8,730 nt of DNA. Source: a bacterium (lineage in GTDB: Bacteria; Latescibacterota; UBA2968). The translations under genes and the position numbers were made by a program. Positions 1-6,558 of this stretch are shown here, piece after piece. The stretch lies in the NCBI GenBank assembly GCA_027296045.1, contig JAPUJS010000027.1, forward strand, positions 1 to 8,730, read 5' to 3'. Position 1 is the stretch's first letter; every line of letters begins with the position of its first letter. The notes under the pieces are model-generated. The model saw only the letters and a program-made list of their open reading frames with translations. It ran no database searches and was not told the origin of the DNA.

Positions 1-501
1 TCACGACGGCGCGTTTGGCTTATGCTCGCGCCGAATGCCGCCGATCGCGACCGCATCGTGCCTGGGGGGAACGAAGAACCCACAGAGTCCTGCTCTCACG
101 ACGAGCGGTCTGTGGCACCGGTCTACCGCCTCTCCTGGGCCCGTCTCCTGGCACGCGTCTTTCGCGTGGATGTGACCGAATGTCCGGTTTGCGGGGGCAA
201 GATGAAGATCATCGCCGCACTCACCGAGCCCATTCGCACCTACCTCGACGGGGTCGGCCTGGCCTCACGGGCTCCGCCCATCGCACCTCCACGCCCCCTT
301 CCTCAGACCGAATTCGAATACACCAACTGCGCGCGCGCCAATCCCTTTGACGCCTTAGCGCGACCAAAGATGCGCCGGACGGGATATTTCTCGGGCAGAC
401 GTCTCGATTGGTGCGTACCTTATTCCTGGACGGCGGCTTCGACGGCGCGGCGCAGGGCATCTGTTTTGGCTGCGTCGTCCAGGGAACTGACGGGGGCGTG
501 A
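1..501 (+). CDS. IS91-type transposase, C-terminal part (5' end outside window)
   Basis: The frame is open from the first base to a TGA at 499-501, giving about 166 residues. The stretch APNAADRDRIVPGG, then YRLSWARLLARVF followed by VTECPVCGGKMKIIAALTEP, is the typical C-terminal end of IS91/ISCR-type (Y2 rolling-circle) transposases, where CPxCGG is a zinc-binding motif. The catalytic HUH and double-Tyr part would lie to the left, outside the window. After about residue 125 the sequence (GYFSGRRLDWC onward) no longer resembles the family, and the last 82 bases overlap the 3' end of the Gfo/Idh gene on the opposite strand. The reading frame therefore probably runs out of the element into chromosomal DNA, which suggests a truncated copy. 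Family call is confident; intactness of the element cannot be judged here. Confidence 0.8.
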   Translation, partial: SRRRVWLMLAPNAADRDRIVPGGNEEPTESCSHDERSVAPVYRLSWARLLARVFRVDVTECPVCGGKMKIIAALTEPIRTYLDGVGLASRAPPIAPPRPLPQTEFEYTNCARANPFDALARPKMRRTGYFSGRRLDWCVPYSWTAASTARRRASVLAASSRELTGA

Positions 502-1367
502 GAACCTCGTACGCAGACGGCAAAGTCTTCGATTTCAGCGGCATAGCCGCTGGCGTAGAGGGTGTTCAACCGGTTGTAGGCCACAGAGGTGGAATTTCGC
601 CATACGGTGCCTCCGGCCGAGTCAAATGCCATGTCCTGGCTGGGCAGAGTGTCCGGCTCCCGGAAATATTGAAGCTGGAGTCGATCCGTTGCCCGCAACA
701 TGCCATCGTCCCGCGTGATTTCCACTTCTTCGTAGGGAATGGCGTGGTTCCGAAATGCGGTGGATCGGATCGTGCCCAGATCTCCGTTTTCAAAGGTCAG
801 CACAATGCGCCGACTTTTGCCCTGGCCCCAGGCTCTGACCTCGCTTACGTTCCCGCACAAATAGAGCGCCATGTTATAAAAGTGGTGGATCCACTCGTAA
901 TATCGGATATCCAGGCAGAACGCCCCGCTGCCTTCCTGACGCCAGGCATTCAAGAGAGATCGAAGTTTGCGGTAGATGGGCGCATAGCGCAAACAGAACG
1001 CGACCTGGTACACGTTTGGGTGATCTGTGAGAGCTCCGTCGATGCGCACTGTATCTTCAGCCGAGGTGATGGCGGGTGTTTCGCACAGGACGTGTTTGCC
1101 CGCCTCTAAAGCTGCGGCCGAAATTTCGGCGGCGTGTTTGCCGGGTACTGAAATGATTACGGCTTCGATTTCATCGTCCGCCAGCAGGTTTTCATAGCCG
1201 ATGTGGCAGCGAACTCGAAAATCCGATTTGGCGCGTGCGGCCGAGGTCTCCGTCTGTGTGGCAATGGCCATGAGTTGTACTTGCGGAACAAAGTGCAGCG
1301 AGGGATAGAGCATGGATCTGGCGTGTTGCCCGGCTCCGATAAAACCCAGACGAACTGGATTGTCCAT
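420..1367 (-). CDS. Gfo/Idh/MocA-family oxidoreductase with atypical active site
   Basis: This 315-aa protein starts with a Rossmann dinucleotide-binding motif (GFIGAGQHA, residues 8-16), followed by the family's standard second half. Members are NAD(P)-dependent, usually cytoplasmic, sugar or inositol dehydrogenases. The ATG at 1367 is chosen because GAAAGGT lies five bases upstream; a longer frame from 1433 has no ribosome site. The usual EKP motif, whose Lys is catalytic in many members, reads CETP (95-98), and the usual Asp four residues before the conserved His appears to be Tyr (YEWIHH, 157-162). Either activity is lost or the chemistry differs. The C-terminus (ALRRAVEAAVQE) is slightly short for the family and lies under the transposase reading frame, so a few residues may have been lost. 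Substrate is unknown. Confidence 0.88.
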   Translation of the reverse strand: MDNPVRLGFIGAGQHARSMLYPSLHFVPQVQLMAIATQTETSAARAKSDFRVRCHIGYENLLADDEIEAVIISVPGKHAAEISAAALEAGKHVLCETPAITSAEDTVRIDGALTDHPNVYQVAFCLRYAPIYRKLRSLLNAWRQEGSGAFCLDIRYYEWIHHFYNMALYLCGNVSEVRAWGQGKSRRIVLTFENGDLGTIRSTAFRNHAIPYEEVEITRDDGMLRATDRLQLQYFREPDTLPSQDMAFDSAGGTVWRNSTSVAYNRLNTLYASGYAAEIEDFAVCVRGSHAPVSSLDDAAKTDALRRAVEAAVQE

Positions 1368-1433
1368 GTTTGACCTTTCAGATTCAGGATGGACATTGGA
1401 AATCGGCGGTTCAACTTTATGGAGAGGTACCAC

Positions 1434-1484
1434 AATATAGGGAAAATCCGGAACCAGACTGGATAATTTCAGGTGGTTTCAGGT
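1434..1484 (-). promoter_or_regulatory. Possible upstream region of the Gfo/Idh gene with a tandem octamer
   Basis: On the minus strand ACCTGAAA occurs twice with a 10-base period (1477-1484 and 1467-1474), one helical turn, next to a TTGACC. A TATATT (1434-1439) lies about 70 bases before the start codon. No -35/-10 pair with good spacing emerges, so this is a candidate regulator site rather than a defined promoter. Confidence 0.25.
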
Positions 1485-1627
1485 CAACCTTCAGTTGTGT
1501 GCGGGTTGTCGAACGGCCCGGAAAAAGAGATGGACATGGATTTCGGCTTTCCGTCATCTCCCGCCTCAAAGTCTTCGTAAAAACGTCCTTTCCAACCCGT
1601 TATTATCTGCGTCTTCTCATTTGCCAT
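1484..1627 (-). pseudogene. MaoC-like dehydratase, N-terminal remnant (47 codons)
   Basis: This small frame begins with ATG at 1627, preceded by AAGGA at six bases. Its first 24 residues, including TGWKGRFYEDFEAGD, match the usual N-terminus of MaoC-type (R)-specific enoyl-CoA hydratases, where W-K-G-R-[FY]-[FY]-E-D-F-E-x-G-D is characteristic. Homology stops right after GD; the remaining 23 residues (GKPKSMSISFSGPFDN and on) are not recognisable and end in TGA at 1484. A normal protein has about 140-170 residues with the hot-dog-fold catalytic Asp/His further along, none of which is present. I read this as a gene whose body was deleted while its start and ribosome site survived. It sits 70 bases downstream of the deacetylase on the same strand. 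A genuine short gene is possible but less likely. Confidence 0.6.
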
Positions 1628-1697
1628 ATCCTATCCTTCTGCACCGAGGTTTCTATTCATTCTCTACAACCGACACAACCACCTCAAAGCCATCCTC

Positions 1698-2606
1698 TTA
1701 TGCCTCATCTTTTAGAACAAGCTCACACAAAGCATCCAGCGTAATTCCAACCGGCAGCATATCCATCTCCTTGCAAAACTCTTGTAGGGATTGGAGTATG
1801 AGCTCTAGATTCTGACGCGCCGGATGCTCTGGATCGGAATAATCCTGATCATTGTGTGTATCTGTTACAACCGTACCAAACCGTGGTTCGTCGTCCGCAA
1901 AACGCCTCAGAACATCTTGTATAATTTTTCTGTGGTCATATGTATGAGGAATATAGGGCCATTCATAACCTTGTTCACCGGCATGGCCTCGTGCCACTGG
2001 CCGTCCAAAAGCACCGGATACCGGCACATTGATGAAATCACTGTCTCCTTTAATGAGCCGAAATCCAAAATGTGCGCGATGAGGATACACCTCTGCACCG
2101 GCCCACACACTACAGTGGGAAGGTAAAATACGCCCTGGATTAGAAAGACTGCCGCCGCGAAACCCCAACTCGTGGAGCACGTGATATGTGCTATCATTGG
2201 CCGAAAAATACCCAGCTCTGAAATATTCCGGAGGTTTGCCCAACGCAGATTCCCATACCTGCATTGCTCTGTGCAGAACCTCACGCTGTTCAGAGGCAGA
2301 ATACGCCCCCAAATCGTATTCATAATTCTGCGACTTGAATTTATACGGGTGCAAGTGCAGACCTAAACACGCCCCTTGTTTCTCAAGTGACAAAAGGAGC
2401 TCCATATTGCCCACTGCCACTTCTGGGTGTGCAAAAAGCGTTGTAGGAAATCCGTATGATTTGGCCGTCTCAACGTACCCTCGGATCGACCGCTCGCTCT
2501 CACGATAATCAATCGGACCACTGCCCGACATTTGAGCTGCATAAGGCGTCACGTCTGATTTGGCCGTCTCACAGTCCATCGTGAGCAGCACATACACCGT
2601 TCTCAA
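1698..2606 (-). CDS. Polysaccharide deacetylase-like (NodB-fold) protein
   Basis: The 302-aa product has the layout of carbohydrate esterase family 4 / NodB-homology proteins: a beta-strand ending in LLTMDCET (Asp11, place of the catalytic/metal Asp of TFDD), a metal-binding LGLHLHPY (His84, His86), then PPEYFRAGYFSAND (129-138) matching the RxG motif. Family members remove N- or O-acyl groups from polysaccharides. The second Asp of the usual DD pair is Cys-Glu, and the His pair is HxH rather than HxxxH, as in divergent bacterial subfamilies, so substrate and activity are uncertain. No signal peptide is evident, which suggests cytoplasmic action. The TTG at 2606 is chosen because GGAGG lies seven bases upstream; the GTG at 2630 would place that site inside the gene. 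Same strand as its neighbours, 101 bases after the glycosidase-like gene. Confidence 0.8.
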   Translation of the reverse strand: MRTVYVLLTMDCETAKSDVTPYAAQMSGSGPIDYRESERSIRGYVETAKSYGFPTTLFAHPEVAVGNMELLLSLEKQGACLGLHLHPYKFKSQNYEYDLGAYSASEQREVLHRAMQVWESALGKPPEYFRAGYFSANDSTYHVLHELGFRGGSLSNPGRILPSHCSVWAGAEVYPHRAHFGFRLIKGDSDFINVPVSGAFGRPVARGHAGEQGYEWPYIPHTYDHRKIIQDVLRRFADDEPRFGTVVTDTHNDQDYSDPEHPARQNLELILQSLQEFCKEMDMLPVGITLDALCELVLKDEA

Positions 2607-2610
2607 TGCA

Positions 2611-2618
2611 TCTCCTCC
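2611..2618 (-). promoter_or_regulatory. Strong ribosome binding site deciding a TTG start
   Basis: The minus strand reads GGAGGAGA here, with seven bases between GGAGG and TTG at 2606. An ATG overlaps the end of the site but is out of frame and meets TGA after one more codon, so it cannot be the start; the overlap could dampen initiation. Confidence 0.65.
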
Positions 2619-2632
2619 ACAAGATTTCACTC

Positions 2633-2663
2633 AGACAGATTTTTGATGCTCCACAGTCTGTCT
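2633..2663. repeat. Short inverted repeat between genes
   Basis: AGACAGA (2633-2639) and TCTGTCT (2657-2663) form a 7-bp stem with a 17-base loop in the 101-base gap between the glycosidase-like and deacetylase genes. No T-tract of note follows on the minus strand, so it is a weak attenuator candidate or chance. Nothing else is visible in this gap. Confidence 0.25.
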
Positions 2664-2707
2664 CCCATCCACAAAAACAGATTCACCAGTACCGACTTAC
2701 ACGTCAT

Positions 2708-4072
2708 TCATCGCTTGGATTGGGATTCCCACGCCACGCCATCTGGAGGCGTATAACCCGGTTTCCCGTCAAACCACGGTTCACCACACAGATTCGTAAT
2801 CACCGCCCACTCACTCTGACTAAGATGTGTGTGACTATGATAAAGAAAATACTCCAGACCCACTTTCTGAGCAGCAGTGAGATAGCGATAAAGATCTCCG
2901 GGTATTATGGGATCTCCACGATGAGGCTCGCGCCCCGCCTCAACCCATGGAACAACCTGCTCTGCAGACGAGGTTGCAGCAAGCATACGACGGGTCTCGC
3001 CCTGAACGATCGATTCAAAGAACTCCGGCGGAAAACCAAGCTCCAAATCAAAACGCGACTGCACCCAGGGCAACCGCACACCAAATAGGGACTCAACGAC
3101 TTTCATCGCATGAGCATCGCTGAGTTCGGGATTCCAATCGGTCAGTGTTTGGATGTATCGACCAATGGTTCCATAAAAGCCGTCAAACCCTCGATGAAAG
3201 AAATATAACTTTGGCAGAATGAAATCATAAAGCTCAGCCATAACTTTGAGATCATAACCGTTGAGCGGCGTGAAACACGGCAAACGCGATCCAACACCAA
3301 TCTGCACGGGCCGAGGAAATTGCGTGAAGGCCTCGTGTTGGCGTCGATAGTACTGCATAAGCAAATCGCGACGGAATGCGAACCAGGCAGTAAGATCACG
3401 ATCACTGTCGAACAGCTCAAACCCTCCCAGAAAACCGCCATCCGCACGCAAACCAATTTCCGACGGATTCAGATTGTGTAGCTTGTCGTGGAAACGATCT
3501 CTTGCAGCAATCATCGCGTCGAAATCAAAATCCAAGTCGGTAGCCACATCCCGCAGCGTCTCTGGTGTATCCTCAAAAATATTTGACCTGTGACCCGGTG
3601 TAATCTCATAACCCAGTTCCGGACCGTCCAGCACCCCACCATCCACCATAGGATACGCTTCCATCACATCGCGAATGCGGGCGACCCGAGCGGCCAGAGA
3701 AATATCATCTGCCAGCGGATGCCCATTGCCACCTGGCCCCTGCCCTGAATCAGGACAAAAAACAAAAACCTTCAACCCACGCGCCTTTGCCTCTTCCAGT
3801 GTTTTGCGAAACAAATCGCGCTTTTTCGGCTGTTTTTCTTCTGGCCCATTTGGAGGTTCAACACCCATATCGCGATAAATACTGGGATTGGGATCAAAAG
3901 TCGCCACAGTCATTGGCCTGCCATCAGAATGACTGAAAAGCAGACGCCCAACAACAATCACCTTGACACCACCGGCCTGCCAACCATCAAACACCTGCTG
4001 GTAATTTTCAATAACCGGTTCAAGCGGCTGACCAAAACGCATCCATAAAGAAAGCTGCTTTTCTGTGCTCAT
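2708..4072 (-). CDS. Uncharacterised glycosidase-like protein, paralogue A
   Basis: This 454-aa protein is homologous along its full length to the gene at 4244-5611. I recognise no named family with certainty; alternating strands and helices with conserved acidic and aromatic blocks suggest a TIM-barrel glycoside-hydrolase-like fold (inference). Blocks shared with its paralogue are ATFDPNPSIYR (57-67), GQGPGGNG (110-117), DGGVLDGPELGYEI (144-157), LPKLYFFHRGFDG (286-298), LTDWNPELSD (310-319), GETRRMLAA (358-366), VPWVEAGREPHRGDP (374-388), FLYHSHTHL (409-417) and LCGEPW (428-433). Asp149/Glu152 and Asp297 are candidate catalytic acids. No signal peptide or membrane segment is seen. The start at 4072 follows GGAG at eight bases; an upstream in-frame start (4126) has no such site. 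One sampled 60-base line (3001-3060) is 48% GC, against 63% in a sampled line of the paralogue. Confidence 0.8.
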   Translation of the reverse strand: MSTEKQLSLWMRFGQPLEPVIENYQQVFDGWQAGGVKVIVVGRLLFSHSDGRPMTVATFDPNPSIYRDMGVEPPNGPEEKQPKKRDLFRKTLEEAKARGLKVFVFCPDSGQGPGGNGHPLADDISLAARVARIRDVMEAYPMVDGGVLDGPELGYEITPGHRSNIFEDTPETLRDVATDLDFDFDAMIAARDRFHDKLHNLNPSEIGLRADGGFLGGFELFDSDRDLTAWFAFRRDLLMQYYRRQHEAFTQFPRPVQIGVGSRLPCFTPLNGYDLKVMAELYDFILPKLYFFHRGFDGFYGTIGRYIQTLTDWNPELSDAHAMKVVESLFGVRLPWVQSRFDLELGFPPEFFESIVQGETRRMLAATSSAEQVVPWVEAGREPHRGDPIIPGDLYRYLTAAQKVGLEYFLYHSHTHLSQSEWAVITNLCGEPWFDGKPGYTPPDGVAWESQSKR

Positions 4073-4151
4073 ATTATGCACTCCATTCTTATCCCGCCCA
4101 ACGAATTTCGTGGTAATCGTGATCACTCGTAACCGGAACAGACTTCCCCTC

Positions 4152-4232
4152 TAGAGAGGACAATAAAAGGGCGCTCGTCGCTGGGTCTCCAAGATGAGAA
4201 GACACCTTAGTGAACTCAAGAGAGCGCTATTT
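4152..4232 (-). other. Intergenic stretch with possible long-range stem
   Basis: The 171-base gap between the two paralogues contains GAGCGC and GCGCTC arms flanking about 45 bases, inside which GTCT and AGAC can also pair. On the minus strand the outer stem is followed by CCCTTTTATT. This could be a weak terminator for paralogue B or a leader structure for paralogue A. No convincing promoter was found here. Confidence 0.25.
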
Positions 4233-4243
4233 GTTGTCGCCCG

Positions 4244-5611
4244 TCAAAGCACTGGACGGTCCGGCGGACAGTAGGTGCTGATCTGGGGAGACCAGGGCTC
4301 GCCGCAGAGTTCGCTGATCACCGTCCATTCTCCCGCCGTCAGATTATTGTGGTGGTGATAGAGAAACCGGTTCAAACCGGCCTCCCGGGCTGCGCAGAGC
4401 AGCCGCCTCAAATAGCCCGCCGGCATCGGGTCCCCGTCGTGAGGTGCCCGTCCAGTATCCACCCACGGCACGATGCGGTCGGGATCGTCTACAGCGGCCA
4501 GCGCCCGGCGGGTCTCCCGGTCCACGATCCGTTCGAACCAGTCGGAGTCGAGCACGGTTTCCAGATCGGTGCGGTGTTCCACGCCCGGAAAATCCAGTCC
4601 GAAGAGCGCCTGAACCAGGGCGAAAGCCTGCCCGTCGCTCAGCCCAGGATTCCATTCCGTCAGCGTTTCCACGTACCGGTAGACCGTGCCCACCATCCCG
4701 TCGAAGCCCCGGTGCCAGAAATAGTGCTTGGGCAGCAGCAGGTCCAGGCATTTTGCGAGCTGTTCGAAGTCGTATCCGGAAAGCGGGGCAAAGGCCGCCG
4801 TGCGGGGTCCGCATCCCAGTTTCACCGGGTGGCTCATTTCAGCGTCCAGCCCCGTCTTCACCTGCCGAAAAAATTCGGTCATCGATTCTGTCCGGTATCG
4901 CAACCAGGCCGCCAGGTCAGGGTCGTCGTCCAGGAGCCGACTGGCCCCGAGCATACCCCCGGACACGTGCAAAGATACCCGGGGTGGCGCAAGCGAATGG
5001 AGCCGGTCGAAAAGCCGGTCTTTTGCAGCCACAAGGGCTGCGTAGTCGTACCCTAAGGCGGCGCACCCGGGCGCGACGGACTCGGGCAGATCGGCGAAGA
5101 TGTACTTCCGGTGGTGGGGCGAAATTTCGTATCCCCATTCGGGGCCGTCCAGAATGCCGCCGTCCGCCATCGGATAGTGTTCCAGGGTATCCACCATCCG
5201 GGCACAGGCGGCCGCCCGGGTTGTTTCATCGACCAGAACAGGCCCGCTGCCCCCCGGCCCCGCACCGGTTGCAGGCTGAAAAATCCAGACGGACCAGCCG
5301 CGTGTTTTCGCCGCAGCAAGCATTTCTTCCAGCCGTTTGCGTTTCTCGGGAAACGCTTCCGGCGCGGGGGGCGGTTCCACACCGAATCGCCGGTAAATCC
5401 GGGGGTCCGGATCGAATGTCGCCACCGGTTGGTCCGCAACCCCTGAGGGCGTCTGGCGGAGAGAAGTATGCGCCACCCACCCCGTCACGCCGAATTGAAG
5501 AGGCCCGATCACCAACCCGTCCACACCGCCTGCTTCCCAGGCATCAAACAGGCGTTCATAGTCCTCCAGGATATGCTCGATATCCCGCATCACGTCCATC
5601 CAGAGCTGCAT
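4244..5611 (-). CDS. Uncharacterised glycosidase-like protein, paralogue B
   Basis: This 455-aa protein is the second copy of the family. Its conserved blocks are ATFDPDPRIYRRFGVEPP (64-81), GAGPGGSG (116-123), DGGILDGPEWGYEI (150-163), LPKHYFWHRGFDG (293-305), LTEWNPGLSD (317-326), RETRRALAA (365-373), VPWVDTGRAPHDGDP (381-395) and LCGEPW (435-440). Relative to A it carries a roughly 13-residue insertion near residues 41-61, and the block GPEW has Trp where A has Leu. Trp/His/Asp/Glu-rich blocks fit a carbohydrate-binding cleft (inference); no substrate can be named. The ATG at 5611 follows GGGAGG at six bases. It lies 171 bases before paralogue A and 118 bases after the MBL gene. Its higher GC suggests the two copies did not arise from one recent local duplication. 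Confidence 0.82.
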   Translation of the reverse strand: MQLWMDVMRDIEHILEDYERLFDAWEAGGVDGLVIGPLQFGVTGWVAHTSLRQTPSGVADQPVATFDPDPRIYRRFGVEPPPAPEAFPEKRKRLEEMLAAAKTRGWSVWIFQPATGAGPGGSGPVLVDETTRAAACARMVDTLEHYPMADGGILDGPEWGYEISPHHRKYIFADLPESVAPGCAALGYDYAALVAAKDRLFDRLHSLAPPRVSLHVSGGMLGASRLLDDDPDLAAWLRYRTESMTEFFRQVKTGLDAEMSHPVKLGCGPRTAAFAPLSGYDFEQLAKCLDLLLPKHYFWHRGFDGMVGTVYRYVETLTEWNPGLSDGQAFALVQALFGLDFPGVEHRTDLETVLDSDWFERIVDRETRRALAAVDDPDRIVPWVDTGRAPHDGDPMPAGYLRRLLCAAREAGLNRFLYHHHNNLTAGEWTVISELCGEPWSPQISTYCPPDRPVL

Positions 5612-5645
5612 CGAATGCCTCCCTTCGCAGGGTATAATTTCAATG

Positions 5646-5697
5646 AGAAACCTGCCCCTTTAGGGGCGGGAGTCGTCACATTCAATCCTTCTGAATG
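5646..5697 (+). mobile_element. IS200/IS605-like right-end hairpin (scar), or terminator of the MBL operon
   Basis: GAAA precedes an 8-bp stem, CCTGCCCC (5651-5658) / GGGGCGGG (5663-5670), with a TTTA loop and one G-T pair, followed by AGTCGTCAC. This order (GAA, C-rich arm, TTTA, G-rich arm ending GGGAG, then a TCA) is typical of the right end of IS605-family elements, where it forms the end of the TnpB guide RNA. No tnpB or tnpA is present. A second stem follows at once: CATTCA (5679-5684) / TGAATG (5692-5697). Alternatively, read on the minus strand, the GC-rich stem followed by TTTCTC could terminate the nitrilase-MBL transcript, though the T run is poor. Confidence 0.4.
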
Positions 5698-5729
5698 AAG
5701 CAGAGAAAATTGAATCACATCTGAGCAGT

Positions 5730-6542
5730 CTACAGAACGGTTTTTCGCTTCAGTGAGAATAAATCTCCCGGATTGAGCTGACGGTAGTAGGCTGACAGCT
5801 CCTCGACCAGCCCAAGGCAGTCCTTCGGATCGCTCCCGAACGGCCCTCCGGGTGGCACCTCAAAAGTACCATAATGATAGGCAATCAGATCCGTAGCCCC
5901 GCACGTCTCGGCCAGCCTGGCTGACCCCTCGGGCCCCAGGTGCGCTCTGGCCTCGGCGACATCAAAGAACAGCACATCCACCCCTTTGACCGCCAGAAGC
6001 TCTTCCAGAAGTCGCGTATCTCCCGGGTGCCAGATCGTGCCGTCAAGTGTCTTCACCAGAAACCCGCAGCAGTCTCCCCGCTGCCACGGATTTTTCTCAT
6101 TCCAATCGTGCAGCGCCGGTGTGACCACCACCTCTGCTTCGCCGATCTGGATAGACGCACCGTCTCGAGCCGTGACAATCCGTTCCCCGACGACACCCAT
6201 TTCCTGAAGCCTGGTTTGCACCGGAGGCGGTGCGATAAACACCGGTTTCAAATTTACGTTCAAAATCTCGGCTGTCTTTCTCCCAAAGTGGTCTCCATCT
6301 GCGTGGGTATAAAGCACGGCATCGGCCCGGGGCACGTCGCTTGCCTGGATGGGACAGGGCGTCTTCAGCCGGTGTCCCGTCTCTGCCACCTGTTCTCCAT
6401 TTCGGCTGACGGTTGTAATAACAGGATCGATAAATAGGACCGTCCCCCGTGTATTGATCAGCGCACCGGCGCTGCCCAGCCAGCTCACAATCGTATCGTC
6501 CCGCCGATCGAAAAACGAAGCAGGCACCTGTTGTGTAATCAA
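5730..6542 (-). CDS. MBL-fold metallo-hydrolase (UlaG-like)
   Basis: The 270-aa protein has the metallo-beta-lactamase fold signature of the UlaG-like branch: WLGSAGALI near the N-terminus, THADGDHFG (79-87), ALHDW (His145), HPGDTR (Asp175) and AYHYGTF (His223). Together these supply two metal sites for hydrolysing lactones, phosphodiesters or similar bonds. The normal HxHxDH motif reads HADGDH, so the second His is Asp82, which may alter metal use. The TTG start at 6542 is supported by GAGGAGG about five bases upstream; the first in-frame alternative is GTG five codons later. It follows the nitrilase gene by 16 bases and its ribosome site lies in that gap, so the two are surely co-transcribed. 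A lactonase-type role on a product of the amidase is possible but unproved. No signal peptide is seen. Confidence 0.85.
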   Translation of the reverse strand: MITQQVPASFFDRRDDTIVSWLGSAGALINTRGTVLFIDPVITTVSRNGEQVAETGHRLKTPCPIQASDVPRADAVLYTHADGDHFGRKTAEILNVNLKPVFIAPPPVQTRLQEMGVVGERIVTARDGASIQIGEAEVVVTPALHDWNEKNPWQRGDCCGFLVKTLDGTIWHPGDTRLLEELLAVKGVDVLFFDVAEARAHLGPEGSARLAETCGATDLIAYHYGTFEVPPGGPFGSDPKDCLGLVEELSAYYRQLNPGDLFSLKRKTVL

Positions 6543-6547
6543 AAGAA

Positions 6548-6554
6548 CCTCCTC
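6548..6554 (-). promoter_or_regulatory. Ribosome binding site deciding a TTG start
   Basis: GAGGAGG on the minus strand lies five bases before TTG at 6542 and just after the nitrilase stop codon (6559-6561). It is the strongest site in the operon and explains choosing TTG over the GTG further in. Confidence 0.7.
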
Positions 6555-6558
6555 GACA

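Noticed and set aside
408..1109. 233-codon plus-strand open frame
   Set aside because: It is antisense to the Gfo/Idh gene, whose protein is clearly recognisable; the plus-strand product has no family features.
2606..2630. GTG start at 2630 for the deacetylase
   Set aside because: It would bury the strong GGAGGAG site inside the gene and adds eight residues unlike the family; TTG at 2606 has ideal spacing.
4444..5637. 397-codon open frame on the plus strand
   Set aside because: It lies antisense to paralogue B, is rich in Arg, Pro and Ser as expected from a GC-rich shadow frame, and has no recognisable motif.
5633..5638. TATAAT on the plus strand as a promoter
   Set aside because: No acceptable -35 box at 16-18 bases, and no plus-strand gene lies downstream; at most it would transcribe the IS605-like hairpin.
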